Source: Pseudoalteromonas sp. GCY | Lineage (GTDB): Bacteria > Pseudomonadota > Gammaproteobacteria > Enterobacterales > Alteromonadaceae | Direction of reading: 5' to 3' | Assembly (NCBI RefSeq): GCF_016695175.1 | Contig: NZ_CP068023.1 | Coordinates: 2,991,501-3,055,500, forward strand | DNA: 64,000 nt | Notes under the pieces: generated by a model | Told to the model about the DNA's origin: nothing | Databases searched by the model: none | The model's input: the letters and a program-made list of their open reading frames with translations, nothing else | Shown here: positions 48,987-58,459 of the stretch, in pieces | How the letters are laid out: every line of letters begins with the position of its first letter | Position numbering within the stretch: position 1 is the first letter of the stretch | Made by a program: the position numbers and the translations under genes

Positions 48987-48992
48987 TATAAT
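48987..48992 (+). promoter_or_regulatory. -10 box upstream of the RpiR-family gene
   Basis: TATAAT lies 36 bases before the RpiR start. No clear -35 box is at the right distance. An imperfect dyad, GTTCCAATTGAAC, at 48973-48985 overlaps the region and could be an operator for the regulator itself. Confidence 0.35.
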
Positions 48993-49027
48993 ATGGACAG
49001 ATTAATTTAGTTCGGATTGAGTATCGC

Positions 49028-49876
49028 ATGTCTACATTTGTCAAAATAAAAGCACTTCGTCCATCACTATCAAATAGTGAAGCAAAGCTTGCTGACTTTA
49101 CCTTGAGCTCGGGCGATAAAATCCGTGCGCTTTCCTCCGTTGAGCTGGCACGCGAAGCCGGTGTCAGCCAATCTAGCGTCGTAAAATTTGCCCAAAAGCT
49201 GGGTTATAAAGGATTTCCAGCATTTAAACTTGCCGTTGTTGATGCGCTCAACGAGCAAACAGATACCAGCGCACCAATTGATGAGTTAATTTCCAGTAAT
49301 GACTCCATCGAGTTAATCGCAGATAAATTACAACTAAAACAGCAAAATGTTATTTCCGAAACTCGAAAACTTAACTCAGCAAAACAGTTTGAGAACGCAA
49401 TTCAGTTGGTGAAGAACGCACGAAAAGTCATTGTGTGTGCACTAGGTAGTACCTTCACTATGGCCCAAGATTTAACTTGGAAACTCCAAAAGCTTGGTAT
49501 TCCGGCAATTGCTCAGGTTGATGAAATCAGCGCCTCTAGCTTTATTGCAACGATGGGGAAAGACGATCTTTTTATTGTGATCAGCAATACGGGATCCAGC
49601 AAAAGCTTGCTAACCTTGACTAATCAAGCATTGGATAATGGCTGTAAATGTCTCGCCATTTCACGTTATGGTAGCCACTCACTCGCGGAAATGGCAGATG
49701 CGATACTGTATTGCATCAATGAAGGGGAGCCACTTAAGCATTCAGGCATGCTGTCTCGTACTTCTCAAGCCTACCTTATTGATGTTTTATTCACGGCACT
49801 TGCACAATCAAACCTGCATTGGCAAAAACGCGTGGATAAGGCCAATGAAAACATGCAAGTATTGCGTAGCGAGTAA
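49028..49876 (+). CDS. MurR/RpiR family transcriptional regulator
   Basis: The 282-residue protein has an N-terminal RpiR HTH (SVELAREAGVSQSSVVKFAQKLGYKGFPAFK) and a C-terminal SIS phosphosugar-binding domain (VIVCALGSTFTMAQDL, then IVISNTGSSKSLLTL). Such regulators sense sugar phosphates, for example MurNAc-6-phosphate in MurR. It is divergent from the NhaC-family gene and convergent with namZ, so it may control both. Confidence 0.9.
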   Translation: MSTFVKIKALRPSLSNSEAKLADFTLSSGDKIRALSSVELAREAGVSQSSVVKFAQKLGYKGFPAFKLAVVDALNEQTDTSAPIDELISSNDSIELIADKLQLKQQNVISETRKLNSAKQFENAIQLVKNARKVIVCALGSTFTMAQDLTWKLQKLGIPAIAQVDEISASSFIATMGKDDLFIVISNTGSSKSLLTLTNQALDNGCKCLAISRYGSHSLAEMADAILYCINEGEPLKHSGMLSRTSQAYLIDVLFTALAQSNLHWQKRVDKANENMQVLRSE

Positions 49877-49890
49877 GACTTAAGCCACTC

Positions 49891-49911
49891 ACGGCAGACT
49901 CGTGCTGCCGT
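49891..49911. terminator. Hairpin between the RpiR gene and namZ
   Basis: Stem ACGGCAG/CTGCCGT with a 7-base loop, followed by TTATCTCT on the plus strand. It lies between convergent genes and can serve either. Confidence 0.55.
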
Positions 49912-49931
49912 TTATCTCTAGCAAAAACCCG

Positions 49932-51092
49932 TTACGGCCTTGGGTATAATAAATACTTTTTCCGCTGCTCTAAAAAATTTTGTACATCCTGCTGCCACAG
50001 TTTTCTCAACTCTGATGCCGATTGGCCAGACTCTATGGCTTTGCGGATTTTGTCCGTGCCTGCAAGCTTATCGAGAAAATCGGGGGACTGAAAAAACGCT
50101 TTATTCTCGTGCTTGAACTGTGCGTGTGCAGCAACAAACCAAGTTAGATCAAAACCTCGTACATTGCTGTTTCTTAAGTCCTGACCAAACGCAGTCACAC
50201 CATTTAATTTAGGATTGGAAGCCGCACCTAGCACTGGTCGAGGAGTGAACTGAAACTCACCCAATTTAGGATCTGGGTAGCCAAAAACTTGAAATGGAAA
50301 ATCCGTTCCACGACCAACAGAAATAGGTGTCGCTTCAAAAAAGCACAATGATGGATACAAGTAGATTGCTTGTTGGTTTGGCAGGTTAGGACTTGGTGGT
50401 ATCGGCAATCGATATTCAGTGCTACCACTATAATTTCGCATTGGAAATACACGTAACTGTAGCGCTTTAAGCGAGGTTAACCACCCCTCTCCTTTAATCA
50501 TAGTTGCCAGTTCGCCAACGGTCATGCCATGCAATACGGGAATGGGATGCATACCAACAAAAGATTGAAATGGTTTTTCTAATAATGGGCCATCAACATA
50601 TGCAATATTTGGATTAGGCCTATCAAAAACCCAAAATTCAATATTTGCATCGGCTGCGGCTTCCATCGCGAGGTGCATAGTGCTGATGTAAGTATAAAAG
50701 CGCAACCCCACATCTTGAATATCAAAAATAAGCACATCAGTATCTTTGAGCTGCTCAGGCTTTGGCTTTTTATTACTGCCATAAAGCGAAATGATTGGTA
50801 GCCCAGTTTTCACATCTTTTGCGTCATCTACTTTAGCACCCGCATCATAATTACCACGAAAACCGTGTTCCGGTGCGAAGACCTTTTTAACATCCACTTC
50901 TTTATTAAGTAAGTAATCAACTAGGTGTTGGTCTTCAATGCGGGATGTTTGGTTTACGATTAATCCGACGCGCTTACCTTTTAACACAGGTAAATACTCA
51001 TCTGCGCGCTCAACGCCTAAGGTAAGCGCTTCAACGGTTAAAGGAACACAACAAAAAACAAGCAATAAAAAAATTCTGAGTGATTGAAACAT
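49932..51092 (-). CDS. namZ: NamZ-type exo-beta-N-acetylmuramidase (DUF1343)
   Basis: The 386-residue protein has a signal peptide (MFQSLRIFLLLVFCCVPLTVEA) and the DUF1343 body: GLIVNQTSRIEDQHLVDYL, PEHGFRGNYDAGA, DVGLRFYTYISTMH, FDRPNPN and PLRPTPSPNLP-like RLPIPPSPNLPN. B. subtilis and Bacteroidota members (NamZ) remove terminal MurNAc from peptidoglycan fragments. The context with an RpiR-type regulator and a transporter fits peptidoglycan recycling or scavenging. It is exported, probably to the periplasm. Confidence 0.88.
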   Translation of the reverse strand: MFQSLRIFLLLVFCCVPLTVEALTLGVERADEYLPVLKGKRVGLIVNQTSRIEDQHLVDYLLNKEVDVKKVFAPEHGFRGNYDAGAKVDDAKDVKTGLPIISLYGSNKKPKPEQLKDTDVLIFDIQDVGLRFYTYISTMHLAMEAAADANIEFWVFDRPNPNIAYVDGPLLEKPFQSFVGMHPIPVLHGMTVGELATMIKGEGWLTSLKALQLRVFPMRNYSGSTEYRLPIPPSPNLPNQQAIYLYPSLCFFEATPISVGRGTDFPFQVFGYPDPKLGEFQFTPRPVLGAASNPKLNGVTAFGQDLRNSNVRGFDLTWFVAAHAQFKHENKAFFQSPDFLDKLAGTDKIRKAIESGQSASELRKLWQQDVQNFLEQRKKYLLYPRP

Positions 51093-51260
51093 ATAACGCT
51101 TTCTCTAAATAAATACGCGATTAGGGTATCAGTCAGAAAAAAAATGAAAAGTGTTTAGGGAGTTTTATCATGCAGTAGTGAATCTCTGAGCGTCGTCGTA
51201 TTCAACTTCCGTAACAGATCGCAGGGTAAACCTGCTCCTACATGAGATATTTAGGCACAA

Positions 51261-51284
51261 AAAAACCGACTTTCGTCGGCTTGT
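51261..51284 (-). terminator. Terminator of the tRNA operon
   Basis: On the minus strand AAGCCGAC-GAAA-GTCGGTT (one G:T pair) is followed by a T run. It lies downstream of all tRNA genes in the array. Confidence 0.7.
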
Positions 51285-51483
51285 TTATCTCTTTATTTAA
51301 CCACTTGAGGAAAAGTGGCGGATGCAGGACGTGTGTTGTGGAGAGTGAACCTCCAACTCCCTGTTTCCTACCTTTATTATTTAACCACTTAAGGAAAAGT
51401 GCTGGACGCAGGACATATATTGTGGAGAGTGAACCTCCAACTGCCTGTTTCCTACCTTTATTATTTAACCACTTAAGGAAAAG

Positions 51484-51560
51484 TGGCGGACGCAGGAGGA
51501 TTCGAACCTCCGACCGCCTGGTTCGTAGCCAGGTACTCTATCCAGCTGAGCTATGCGTCC
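51484..51560 (-). tRNA. tRNA-Arg (anticodon ACG), copy furthest downstream
   Basis: A complete 77-base tRNA with encoded CCA: acceptor GGACGCA/TGCGTCC, discriminator G, anticodon loop CTACGAA (anticodon ACG), T-loop TTCGAAT. Identical in sequence to the other three copies. Confidence 0.96.
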
Positions 51561-51698
51561 GTTATGAATGTATAGTTTTCCAACTTTCTTTATATTTAAC
51601 CACTTAAAGAAAAGTGCTGGACGCAGGACATATATTGTGGAGAGTGAACCTCCAACTGCCTGTTTCCTACCTTTATTATTTAACCACTTAAGGAAAAG

Positions 51699-51775
51699 TG
51701 GCGGACGCAGGAGGATTCGAACCTCCGACCGCCTGGTTCGTAGCCAGGTACTCTATCCAGCTGAGCTATGCGTCC
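51699..51775 (-). tRNA. tRNA-Arg (anticodon ACG)
   Basis: Complete 77-base gene with CCA; same sequence as the other copies, including the anticodon loop CTACGAA. Intact units are 215, 214 and 298 bases apart. Confidence 0.96.
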
Positions 51776-51912
51776 GTTATGAATGTATAGTTTTCCAACT
51801 TCCTTTATATTTAACCACCTAAAGAAAAGTGCCGGACGCAGGACGTATTTTGTGAAGGTGAACCTCCGACTTCCTGTTTCCTACCTTTATTATTTAACCA
51901 CTTAAGGAGAAG

Positions 51913-51989
51913 TGGCGGACGCAGGAGGATTCGAACCTCCGACCGCCTGGTTCGTAGCCAGGTACTCTATCCAGCTGAGCTATGCGTCC
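51913..51989 (-). tRNA. tRNA-Arg (anticodon ACG)
   Basis: Complete 77-base gene with CCA and all stems intact; the flank differs from other units by one base (AAGGAGAAG instead of AAGGAAAAG). Confidence 0.96.
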
Positions 51990-52210
51990 GTTATGAATGT
52001 ATAGTTTTCCAACTTTCTTTATATTTAACCACTTAAAGAAAAGTGCTGGACGCAGGACATATATTGTGGAGAGTGAACCTCCAACTGCCTGTTTCCTACC
52101 TTTATTATTTAACCACTTGAGGAAAAGTGGCGGACGCAGGACGTATTTTGTGAAGGTGAACCTCAAACTGCCTGTTTCCTACCTTTATTATTTAACCACT
52201 TGAGGAAAAG

Positions 52211-52287
52211 TGGCGGACGCAGGAGGATTCGAACCTCCGACCGCCTGGTTCGTAGCCAGGTACTCTATCCAGCTGAGCTATGCGTCC
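52211..52287 (-). tRNA. tRNA-Arg (anticodon ACG), first Arg copy of the operon
   Basis: Complete 77-base gene with CCA. It follows the tRNA-Ser gene by 22 bases on the minus strand and is the first Arg copy transcribed. Confidence 0.96.
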
Positions 52288-52307
52288 GTACAAGACAACC
52301 ATTAAAA

Positions 52308-52402
<95 letters not shown>

Positions 52403-52521
52403 GTCTTGTGGGGCGTATAATATAGGTTAGAAAAAATATGTCAAATACTTTTCTTGTAAAAAAGCACTGAATGGTGATAGATTGTGCAGTCTGCTTAGTT
52501 ACTCGGCACTAACGCCAATTT

Positions 52522-52704
52522 TTACTCATTTTGTAGGGGGTTAGGATCGCTGTAGGTATTTCTTAATGCACGCTGTTGACGCAAAACTTCGTCCAAAAAT
52601 ACTTCTTGATAACCAAGCTGCTGAAACTCAGCGATACAAGCCCGATAATATAAAATTCTCGCTTGCTCGTGCTCATCGACATTTTCAAACTCATTATTGC
52701 TCAT
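52522..52704 (-). CDS. Small acidic protein of unknown function
   Basis: The 60-residue product (begins MSNNEFENVDEHEQARILYY) is acidic and helical. AGGGAA and ATAAG lie before the ATG. It is between the tRNA operon and lysS on the same strand. It may be real, but there is no family evidence. Confidence 0.5.
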   Translation of the reverse strand: MSNNEFENVDEHEQARILYYRACIAEFQQLGYQEVFLDEVLRQQRALRNTYSDPNPLQNE

Positions 52705-52887
52705 CTTATTGGATTCCCTATTCGTTATTTTTAACGCAGCATTAGAACTTGAAAAAGACTAGTTAGGAAATTGGGATAATCTAGTTTCAAAAGAGAAACA
52801 ACTTTTATTATTAATAGGAGTTGGCAATAACTACATAATACGACTAAGTATTCAAAAATACTGTGAGATTTATCTTACAAAAATAAC

Positions 52888-52913
52888 AGAAAAGCGCCAT
52901 AAGGCGCTTTTCT
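52888..52913 (-). terminator. Terminator after lysS
   Basis: An 11-base-pair perfect stem (AGAAAAGCGCC/GGCGCTTTTCT) with a 4-base loop and a T-rich tail on the minus strand (TTTTCTGTTATTTTTG). It begins 30 bases after the lysS stop. Confidence 0.88.
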
Positions 52914-52942
52914 AGATGTACTTTCAGATTACGTGAAAATAC

Positions 52943-54493
52943 TTACTGTTCAGCTTGCACTTCAGGACGCATGTGTGGGAACAAGATAACGTCTTTAATA
53001 GTCGGTGAGTCTGTGAATAACATCACAAGGCGATCGATACCAATCCCCTCACCTGCTGTTGGTGGTAAACCATGTTCTAGCGCACGAATATAATCCGCAT
53101 CGTAGTGCATTGCTTCATCGTCACCTGCATCTTTTTCTTCCACTTGGCGAGCAAAGCGCGCAGCTTGGTCTTCAGCGTCATTAAGCTCAGAGAAACCATT
53201 TGCAAGCTCACGGCCACCCACGAAGAACTCGAAGCGGTCGGTGATAAATGGATTTTCATCGTTACGACGCGCCAGCGGAGACACTTCCCAAGGATATTCA
53301 GTGATGAATGTCGGTTGGATAAGTCTGTGTTCAGCGACTTCTTCGAAGATTTCACATAGGAACTTACCTGGGCCCCATACACAGTTTTCAGGGATCTTAA
53401 CGTGGACTTTCTTAGCGTATGCTTTTAGTGCTTCAAAGTGGTTTTCTGGATCTTTAAAGATTTCAGCTTGTGCTTCAGCATCTGGGCCATATTGTAAAAT
53501 AGCATCAGCCATAGACAAACGCTGGAACGCACTGCCAAAGTCATACTCAATCGTCTCTGTCACTTCGCCTTCAGCATTTTTCACAGTATTAACAACTGTA
53601 GTAGTGCCTAACACATCTTGTGCCACGGTGCGTAACATGTCTTCGGTCAAGTTCATCAAATCATTGTAATCCGCGTATGCTTGATAGAACTCAATCATAG
53701 TGAATTCTGGATTATGACGCGTAGATAGACCTTCGTTACGGAAGTTACGGTTGATTTCAAATACACGCTCAAAACCACCAACCACTAGACGCTTAAGATA
53801 TAGCTCAGGCGCGATACGTAGATACATATCAATATCTAGTGCATTGTGATGCGTTACAAATGGACGTGCAGACGCACCACCAGGAATAACCTGTAGCATC
53901 GGCGTTTCCACTTCCATAAAGTCACGCTCAGCTAAGAAACGGCGAATACCTTCAATCACTTTTGAACGAATACGGAATGTTTCGCGCGTGTCCATGTTAG
54001 TGATCAAATCAACATAACGCTGACGGTATTTTGCTTCTTGGTCAGTCAGACCGTGGAACTTTTCAGGTAGCGGACGTAGCGACTTAGTAAGTAGTTCATA
54101 CTCAACCATGTCGACGTAAAGATCACCCTTACCAGATTTATGAAGCGGACCTTTAACACCAACGATATCGCCGATATCTAATTGACCATACTTCTCTTTT
54201 AGGTCTTTTTGTACGTCTTTTGAAGCATAAGCCTGAATACGACCTTTCATGTCTTGCAACACTAAGAAAGGACCACGTTTCGCAAGCAGACGACCCGCAA
54301 CAGAAACATGATGATCAAGTTCTACTAGCTCTTCCTTCGATTTATCACCAAACTTAGCTTGTAGATCTTGTGTGTAGTCTTCGCGGCGGAATGAGTTCGG
54401 GTGGCCATTCGCAGGGCAATTTTCCCGGATCGCATCTAGCTTGCCACGACGCTCAGCAATAAGTTTATTTTCGTCTTGATTGTGATCTGTCAT
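52943..54493 (-). CDS. lysS: Lysyl-tRNA synthetase (class II)
   Basis: The 516-residue protein has an OB-fold anticodon-binding domain ([20 protein letters not shown]) and the class II core with [26 protein letters not shown] (motif 2) and [18 protein letters not shown] (motif 3). It charges tRNA-Lys. It follows prfB in the usual prfB-lysS order. Confidence 0.97.
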   Translation of the reverse strand: MTDHNQDENKLIAERRGKLDAIRENCPANGHPNSFRREDYTQDLQAKFGDKSKEELVELDHHVSVAGRLLAKRGPFLVLQDMKGRIQAYASKDVQKDLKEKYGQLDIGDIVGVKGPLHKSGKGDLYVDMVEYELLTKSLRPLPEKFHGLTDQEAKYRQRYVDLITNMDTRETFRIRSKVIEGIRRFLAERDFMEVETPMLQVIPGGASARPFVTHHNALDIDMYLRIAPELYLKRLVVGGFERVFEINRNFRNEGLSTRHNPEFTMIEFYQAYADYNDLMNLTEDMLRTVAQDVLGTTTVVNTVKNAEGEVTETIEYDFGSAFQRLSMADAILQYGPDAEAQAEIFKDPENHFEALKAYAKKVHVKIPENCVWGPGKFLCEIFEEVAEHRLIQPTFITEYPWEVSPLARRNDENPFITDRFEFFVGGRELANGFSELNDAEDQAARFARQVEEKDAGDDEAMHYDADYIRALEHGLPPTAGEGIGIDRLVMLFTDSPTIKDVILFPHMRPEVQAEQ

Positions 54494-54520
54494 TGTTTAG
54501 CTCTTAGTTTAGCTTGTGGA

Positions 54521-55619
54521 TTAAAGGCCTGATTTCAGGCTTGCTTCGATAAATTTGTCTAAATCGCCGTCTAGTACGGCTTGGGTATTGCGATTTTCAA
54601 TACCTGTACGCAAATCTTTAATACGTGAATCATCTAGCACGTATGACCGGATTTGGCTGCCCCAACCGATGTCAGATTTTGCATCTTCTTGGGCTTGCTT
54701 TTCAGCGTTTTGCTTTTGCAGTTCAAGTTCAAACAATTTCGCCTTTAACTGCTTCATCGCTTGGTCTTTGTTCTTGTGCTGCGAACGGTCATTCTGACAC
54801 TGCACTACCGTATTGGTTGGTAAGTGCGTAATACGTACCGCAGATTCTGTACGGTTAACGTGCTGACCACCCGCGCCCGATGCACGATATACATCGATAC
54901 GAAGATCTGCAGGATTAATATCGATTTCGATATTGTCATCAATTTCTGGGTAAACGAATACAGAAGCAAACGAAGTATGACGACGGCCGCCTGAATCAAA
55001 AGGACTCTTACGTACTAAGCGGTGTACGCCCGTTTCTGTACGAAGCCAACCGTAAGCATATTCGCCCGTGACTTTAACTGTCGCGCCCTTAATACCAGCA
55101 ACATCGCCGTCTGTCGCTTCAACGATTTCGGCTTTAAAACCTTTCGCCTCAGCCCAGCGCAAGTACATACGCAGCAACATGTTACACCAGTCTTGAGCTT
55201 CAGTACCGCCAGAGCCTGACTGTAAGTCGATGTACGCATCGTTGGCATCTTGCTCGCCTGAGAACATACGACGAAACTCTAGTTTTTCCAGCTGCTCAAC
55301 AAGGCCGTTGACCTCTTGCTCTGCTTCAGTGAAGGTTTCTTCATCTTCGGCTTCTACGGCAAGCTCAACCAAACCTTCTGCATCATCGGCACCAGACACG
55401 AGATTGTCGATGGTTTCAACAATCACTTCTAAATTCGATTTTTCTTTGCCCAGTGCTTGGGCTCTTTCCGGCTCATTCCATACAGCGGGATCTTCTAATT
55501 CGGCATTAACTTCTTCTAAACGCTCTTGCTTTAGAGCGTAGTCAAAGATACCCCCTAAGAAGCTCTGTACGTTCGCGAATTTCCTTGATTTGGTTAATCA
55601 CAGGATTCACTTCAAACAT
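54521..55619 (-). CDS. prfB: Peptide chain release factor 2 (programmed +1 frameshift)
   Basis: The gene starts at ATG 55619 ([14 protein letters not shown]...) and after 25 codons meets an in-frame TGA; a +1 shift joins it to the long frame that runs to 54521. The main part has the GGQ motif region ([20 protein letters not shown]) and the SPF tripeptide ([12 protein letters not shown]) that reads UGA/UAA stop codons. RF2 regulates itself through the shift. Full length is about 365 residues. It lies between recJ and lysS. Confidence 0.96.
55541..55556 (-). promoter_or_regulatory. prfB +1 frameshift signal
   Basis: On the minus strand AGGGGG (55556-55551) is followed by TAT CTT TGA C: an internal Shine-Dalgarno-like element, slippery CTT, and TGA (55544-55542). 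It matches the canonical prfB autoregulatory site. Confidence 0.95.
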
Positions 55620-55791
55620 TTACCATTACTCCAGAACTAAATTTGTCGGTTTGTGAATTCACACAAACAGGTCTGACAACGGGTCAGACCATAGATTTAA
55701 GCGACCAATAGTATCAAATAATAACCGCGCTTAGCATCCCTTAAAGTGAGAATTTTGGGAGTTTTTTAACAAACTTGTACTCACATCTCTA

Positions 55792-57522
55792 TTAATTCGG
55801 TTGCGCCTGAAGTTCACGCACAATGAGCTGCAAATTATATTTACCACGAAACTCATTAATATCTAATTGATAGGCGAATAAAGCATGGGTTGCCTGGAGA
55901 TTTGGCCAAGCCCGAACGTCAACGTTAAATGCTATCGCATCAACCAATCGACCAGAGCGGTGCTTAAGCACAAGTTTTAGATGTTTGTCACCAACAATAC
56001 GTTGCTGCACCAACTCAAATACATCCTGAAATACCGGCTCACTAAATTGCTGCCCCCACGGACCTGCCTGCTGTAGCTCAAAAGCAAAATCCATGGTAAA
56101 GCAATCGCCCGGCAGTTCACCATCCGTCAACAGAATGCTTTGCTTCGCTTCTTCGCTCAGCGTCGCACTGACGTTTTGTTCAAATACCTGTTTAAACCGA
56201 GCAAATTCAGACTCTAAAATGGTCAGTCCAGCTGCCATCGCATGACCACCAAACTTTACAATTAATTCTGGATGCTGAGTATTGATTGACTCAAGTAGGT
56301 CGCGCATGTGTAGACCTTCAATAGAACGACATGAGCCCTTTATCTCGCCGTTATCGCCTTGTGCAAAAATAATACACGGGCGGTGATATTTTTCTTTCAA
56401 GCGTCCCGCTAGAATACCTATCACGCCTTGATGCCAATCATCTTGATACAAACACAAGGCATCTGGTACTTCTTGGCTTTTCAGTACCAAGCGCTCCAAT
56501 ACGGCTTGCGCCTCTTGCTGCATACTTTGCTCAATCTCGCGTCGTTCTATATTTAGACTATCGAGCTCGGACGCAATACGGCGAGCTTGATTAATATCTT
56601 TCGATAACAAACAAGCAATACCTAAACTCATATCGTCAAGACGCCCCGCGGCATTGAGTCTTGGCGCTAACGCAAAGCCAAAATCACTGGCACTTAATCT
56701 TGCATTATCACGGTTAGAAACCTCGATAAGCGCTTGGATCCCTGGTCGCGTTTGACCACTGCGGATCCGGGCGAGCCCTTGGTGTACCAAAGTGCGATTA
56801 TTCGCATCCAAAGCCACAACGTCAGCCACAGTTCCTAGGGCAACAATATCTAATAATGTCGCCAAATTTGGCATCGCGACATTTTGCTCCACAAAATAGT
56901 TTTGCTCCCGTAAGTAATGTCTCAGCGCTATCAGCAGATAAAAGGCAACCCCAACTCCCGCAATAGATTTCGAAGGAAAGTCGCAGTCAACACGATTTGG
57001 ATTAACAATCGCATCGGCAATCGGCAACTCATCACCTTGTAAATGGTGATCAGTAACAATCACCTTTATACCCGCTTGTTTCACGATTTCGACACCGCGA
57101 ATACAGGAAATACCGTTATCTACGGTGATCACCAAATCAGGATTTATGGCGACGATTTGCTCAGCCAATGCTGGGCTTAAGCCGTACCCCAAGCTAAACC
57201 TATCCGGCACGAGGTAATCCACACGCTGAAAACCAAACTGAGGTAGACCCTCCATTAATACGGCAGTGCTCGTTGCACCATCGGCGTCAAAGTCGCCAAC
57301 AATCAACACTTGTTGTTGCAAAGAAAGTGCTTCAGCCAGAATTTGGCTTGCAAGTTCGATGTCTTTAAATAATTTAAAATCGTGTAAGGTTGCGGCGCTA
57401 TTGTCGAGCTCAACGGCCGATTTAACCCCTCTGGCAGCATAAAGCTGCTTGATCACGGGATGCAGTGAAGCCGGTAAATGGCTGTCATCAACCCGCTCTC
57501 TTGGTTTAATTTCTGTATGCAT
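55792..57522 (-). CDS. recJ: Single-strand-specific 5'-3' exonuclease RecJ
   Basis: The 576-residue protein has the DHH-family motifs: VGDFDADGATSTA, VTVDNG, VTDHHLQGD and the C-terminal DHHA1 motif GGHAMAAGLT. It digests single-stranded DNA in recombination and mismatch repair. A strong terminator lies between dsbC and recJ, so recJ probably has its own promoter. Confidence 0.96.
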   Translation of the reverse strand: MHTEIKPRERVDDSHLPASLHPVIKQLYAARGVKSAVELDNSAATLHDFKLFKDIELASQILAEALSLQQQVLIVGDFDADGATSTAVLMEGLPQFGFQRVDYLVPDRFSLGYGLSPALAEQIVAINPDLVITVDNGISCIRGVEIVKQAGIKVIVTDHHLQGDELPIADAIVNPNRVDCDFPSKSIAGVGVAFYLLIALRHYLREQNYFVEQNVAMPNLATLLDIVALGTVADVVALDANNRTLVHQGLARIRSGQTRPGIQALIEVSNRDNARLSASDFGFALAPRLNAAGRLDDMSLGIACLLSKDINQARRIASELDSLNIERREIEQSMQQEAQAVLERLVLKSQEVPDALCLYQDDWHQGVIGILAGRLKEKYHRPCIIFAQGDNGEIKGSCRSIEGLHMRDLLESINTQHPELIVKFGGHAMAAGLTILESEFARFKQVFEQNVSATLSEEAKQSILLTDGELPGDCFTMDFAFELQQAGPWGQQFSEPVFQDVFELVQQRIVGDKHLKLVLKHRSGRLVDAIAFNVDVRAWPNLQATHALFAYQLDINEFRGKYNLQLIVRELQAQPN

Positions 57523-57539
57523 ATTTTTTCACAAAACAA

Positions 57540-57560
57540 AAAAGGCCAAAATGGCCTTTT
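57540..57560 (-). terminator. Terminator between dsbC and recJ
   Basis: Stem AAAAGGCCA/TGGCCTTTT with a 3-base loop; on the minus strand it is followed by TTGTTTTG. It lies 63 bases after dsbC and 18 bases before the recJ start, so it could also act as an attenuator. Confidence 0.8.
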
Positions 57561-57623
57561 ATATTCTTTATCTTGCTATCTTATCGAGTTCTCAACGCGA
57601 ACTCCATCGCTAAGCGTGAGTCA

Positions 57624-58361
57624 TTATGACTTAGGGCTATTTGCTTCTAGCATTTGTGCAATAGCTGCTGCAGGTTGATAACCTGGGATCATTGAACCAT
57701 CTTCAAGAATGATCGCTGGTGTTCCTGAAATGCCAAAACTTTGCCCAAGTTGATAGTGCTCGGCTACTGGCGCTTGGCAGTTTTCAACTGGTTTCACTTC
57801 ACCACCGGCTTTCGCCTCAGTAAGTGCAGCTGCAGCATCTTTTGCACACCATACGTTTTTCAAATCTTCATAGCCTGAACCACGCAAACCACCACGTGGG
57901 AAAGCTAGGTATTTCACGGTAATACCAGCTGCTAAGTAATCTTCTAGTTCACGGTGAAGTTTGCGGCAGTAGCCACAAGTAATGTCTGTAAATACCGTGA
58001 TTTGATGTTTTTCATTTTCCGCTTTATAGACAATCATTGAGTCTTCGTACTCTGCAATGCCTTTCTTGCGCACATCGCTCAACGCGTCTTCGGTAATATT
58101 ACGACGGTTATCAAGATCAATCATAGTTCCCTGAATTAGATATTTACCATCAGCACTTGAATACAGTACCCCTTTATCTGTGATCACTGTTTTTAAGCCA
58201 GCAAGCGGACTATCTTTGATTTGCTTAACCGTTATACCTAATCCGCTAAATTGCGTCGTAATTGGGTCTACTTGTGCTGTTGGTGTGACAGGACCCTCAA
58301 CTTGCTCAGCGAAAGCGCCAAAGCTCAATGCCAGTGAAGCGGCAACTATTAGTTTTTTCAT
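57624..58361 (-). CDS. dsbC: Thiol:disulfide isomerase DsbC
   Basis: The 245-residue protein has a signal peptide (MKKLIVAASLALSFGAFA), an N-terminal dimerisation domain and a thioredoxin fold with the active site CGYC (DITCGYCRKLH). It corrects wrong disulfides in the periplasm. ATG 58361 is preferred because the signal peptide starts there and AGAGAAC precedes it. It lies between xerD and recJ, the standard order. Confidence 0.95.
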   Translation of the reverse strand: MKKLIVAASLALSFGAFAEQVEGPVTPTAQVDPITTQFSGLGITVKQIKDSPLAGLKTVITDKGVLYSSADGKYLIQGTMIDLDNRRNITEDALSDVRKKGIAEYEDSMIVYKAENEKHQITVFTDITCGYCRKLHRELEDYLAAGITVKYLAFPRGGLRGSGYEDLKNVWCAKDAAAALTEAKAGGEVKPVENCQAPVAEHYQLGQSFGISGTPAIILEDGSMIPGYQPAAAIAQMLEANSPKS

Positions 58362-58459
58362 TATGTTCTCTCTAAACCTGTTATTTGAGGGGATCACACG
58401 CCCCTTTGTGCTACTCACTAAGACCGGAGTAACCATAAATAATTCCCAAGCAACAAAAA

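Larger units (their letters stand above)
51316..52175 (-). repeat. Six decayed tRNA-Arg 3'-half repeats interleaved with intact tRNAs
   Basis: Decayed copies start at 51316, 51400, 51615, 51830, 52044 and 52128, each about 48 bases. Each keeps the acceptor 3' strand (GGACGCAGGA on the plus strand), a T-arm remnant (GTGAACCTCC) and the start of the anticodon arm (CTGCCTG), with about 16 extra bases between, but lacks the D-arm and 5' acceptor strand. Tandem decayed units repeat at 84 bases; an intact tRNA unit occupies 131. All share the flank TTTAACCACTTAAGGAAAAG. This explains all repeated sequence between namZ and the tRNA-Ser gene. Confidence 0.85.

Noticed and set aside
51242..52203. Open frames across the tRNA array that contain NHLRKSGGRRRIRTSDRLV-like text
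   Set aside because: They are translations of tRNA-Arg genes and their decayed copies; the same reading repeats with each unit.
51316..52287. Possible CRISPR array because of evenly spaced repeats
   Set aside because: The repeats are tRNA genes or tRNA 3' halves, the spacers are themselves repeats, and there are no cas genes.
55541..55619. prfB looked like a broken gene
   Set aside because: The AGGGGG, CTT TGA C signal is the well-known autoregulatory +1 frameshift site of release factor 2.
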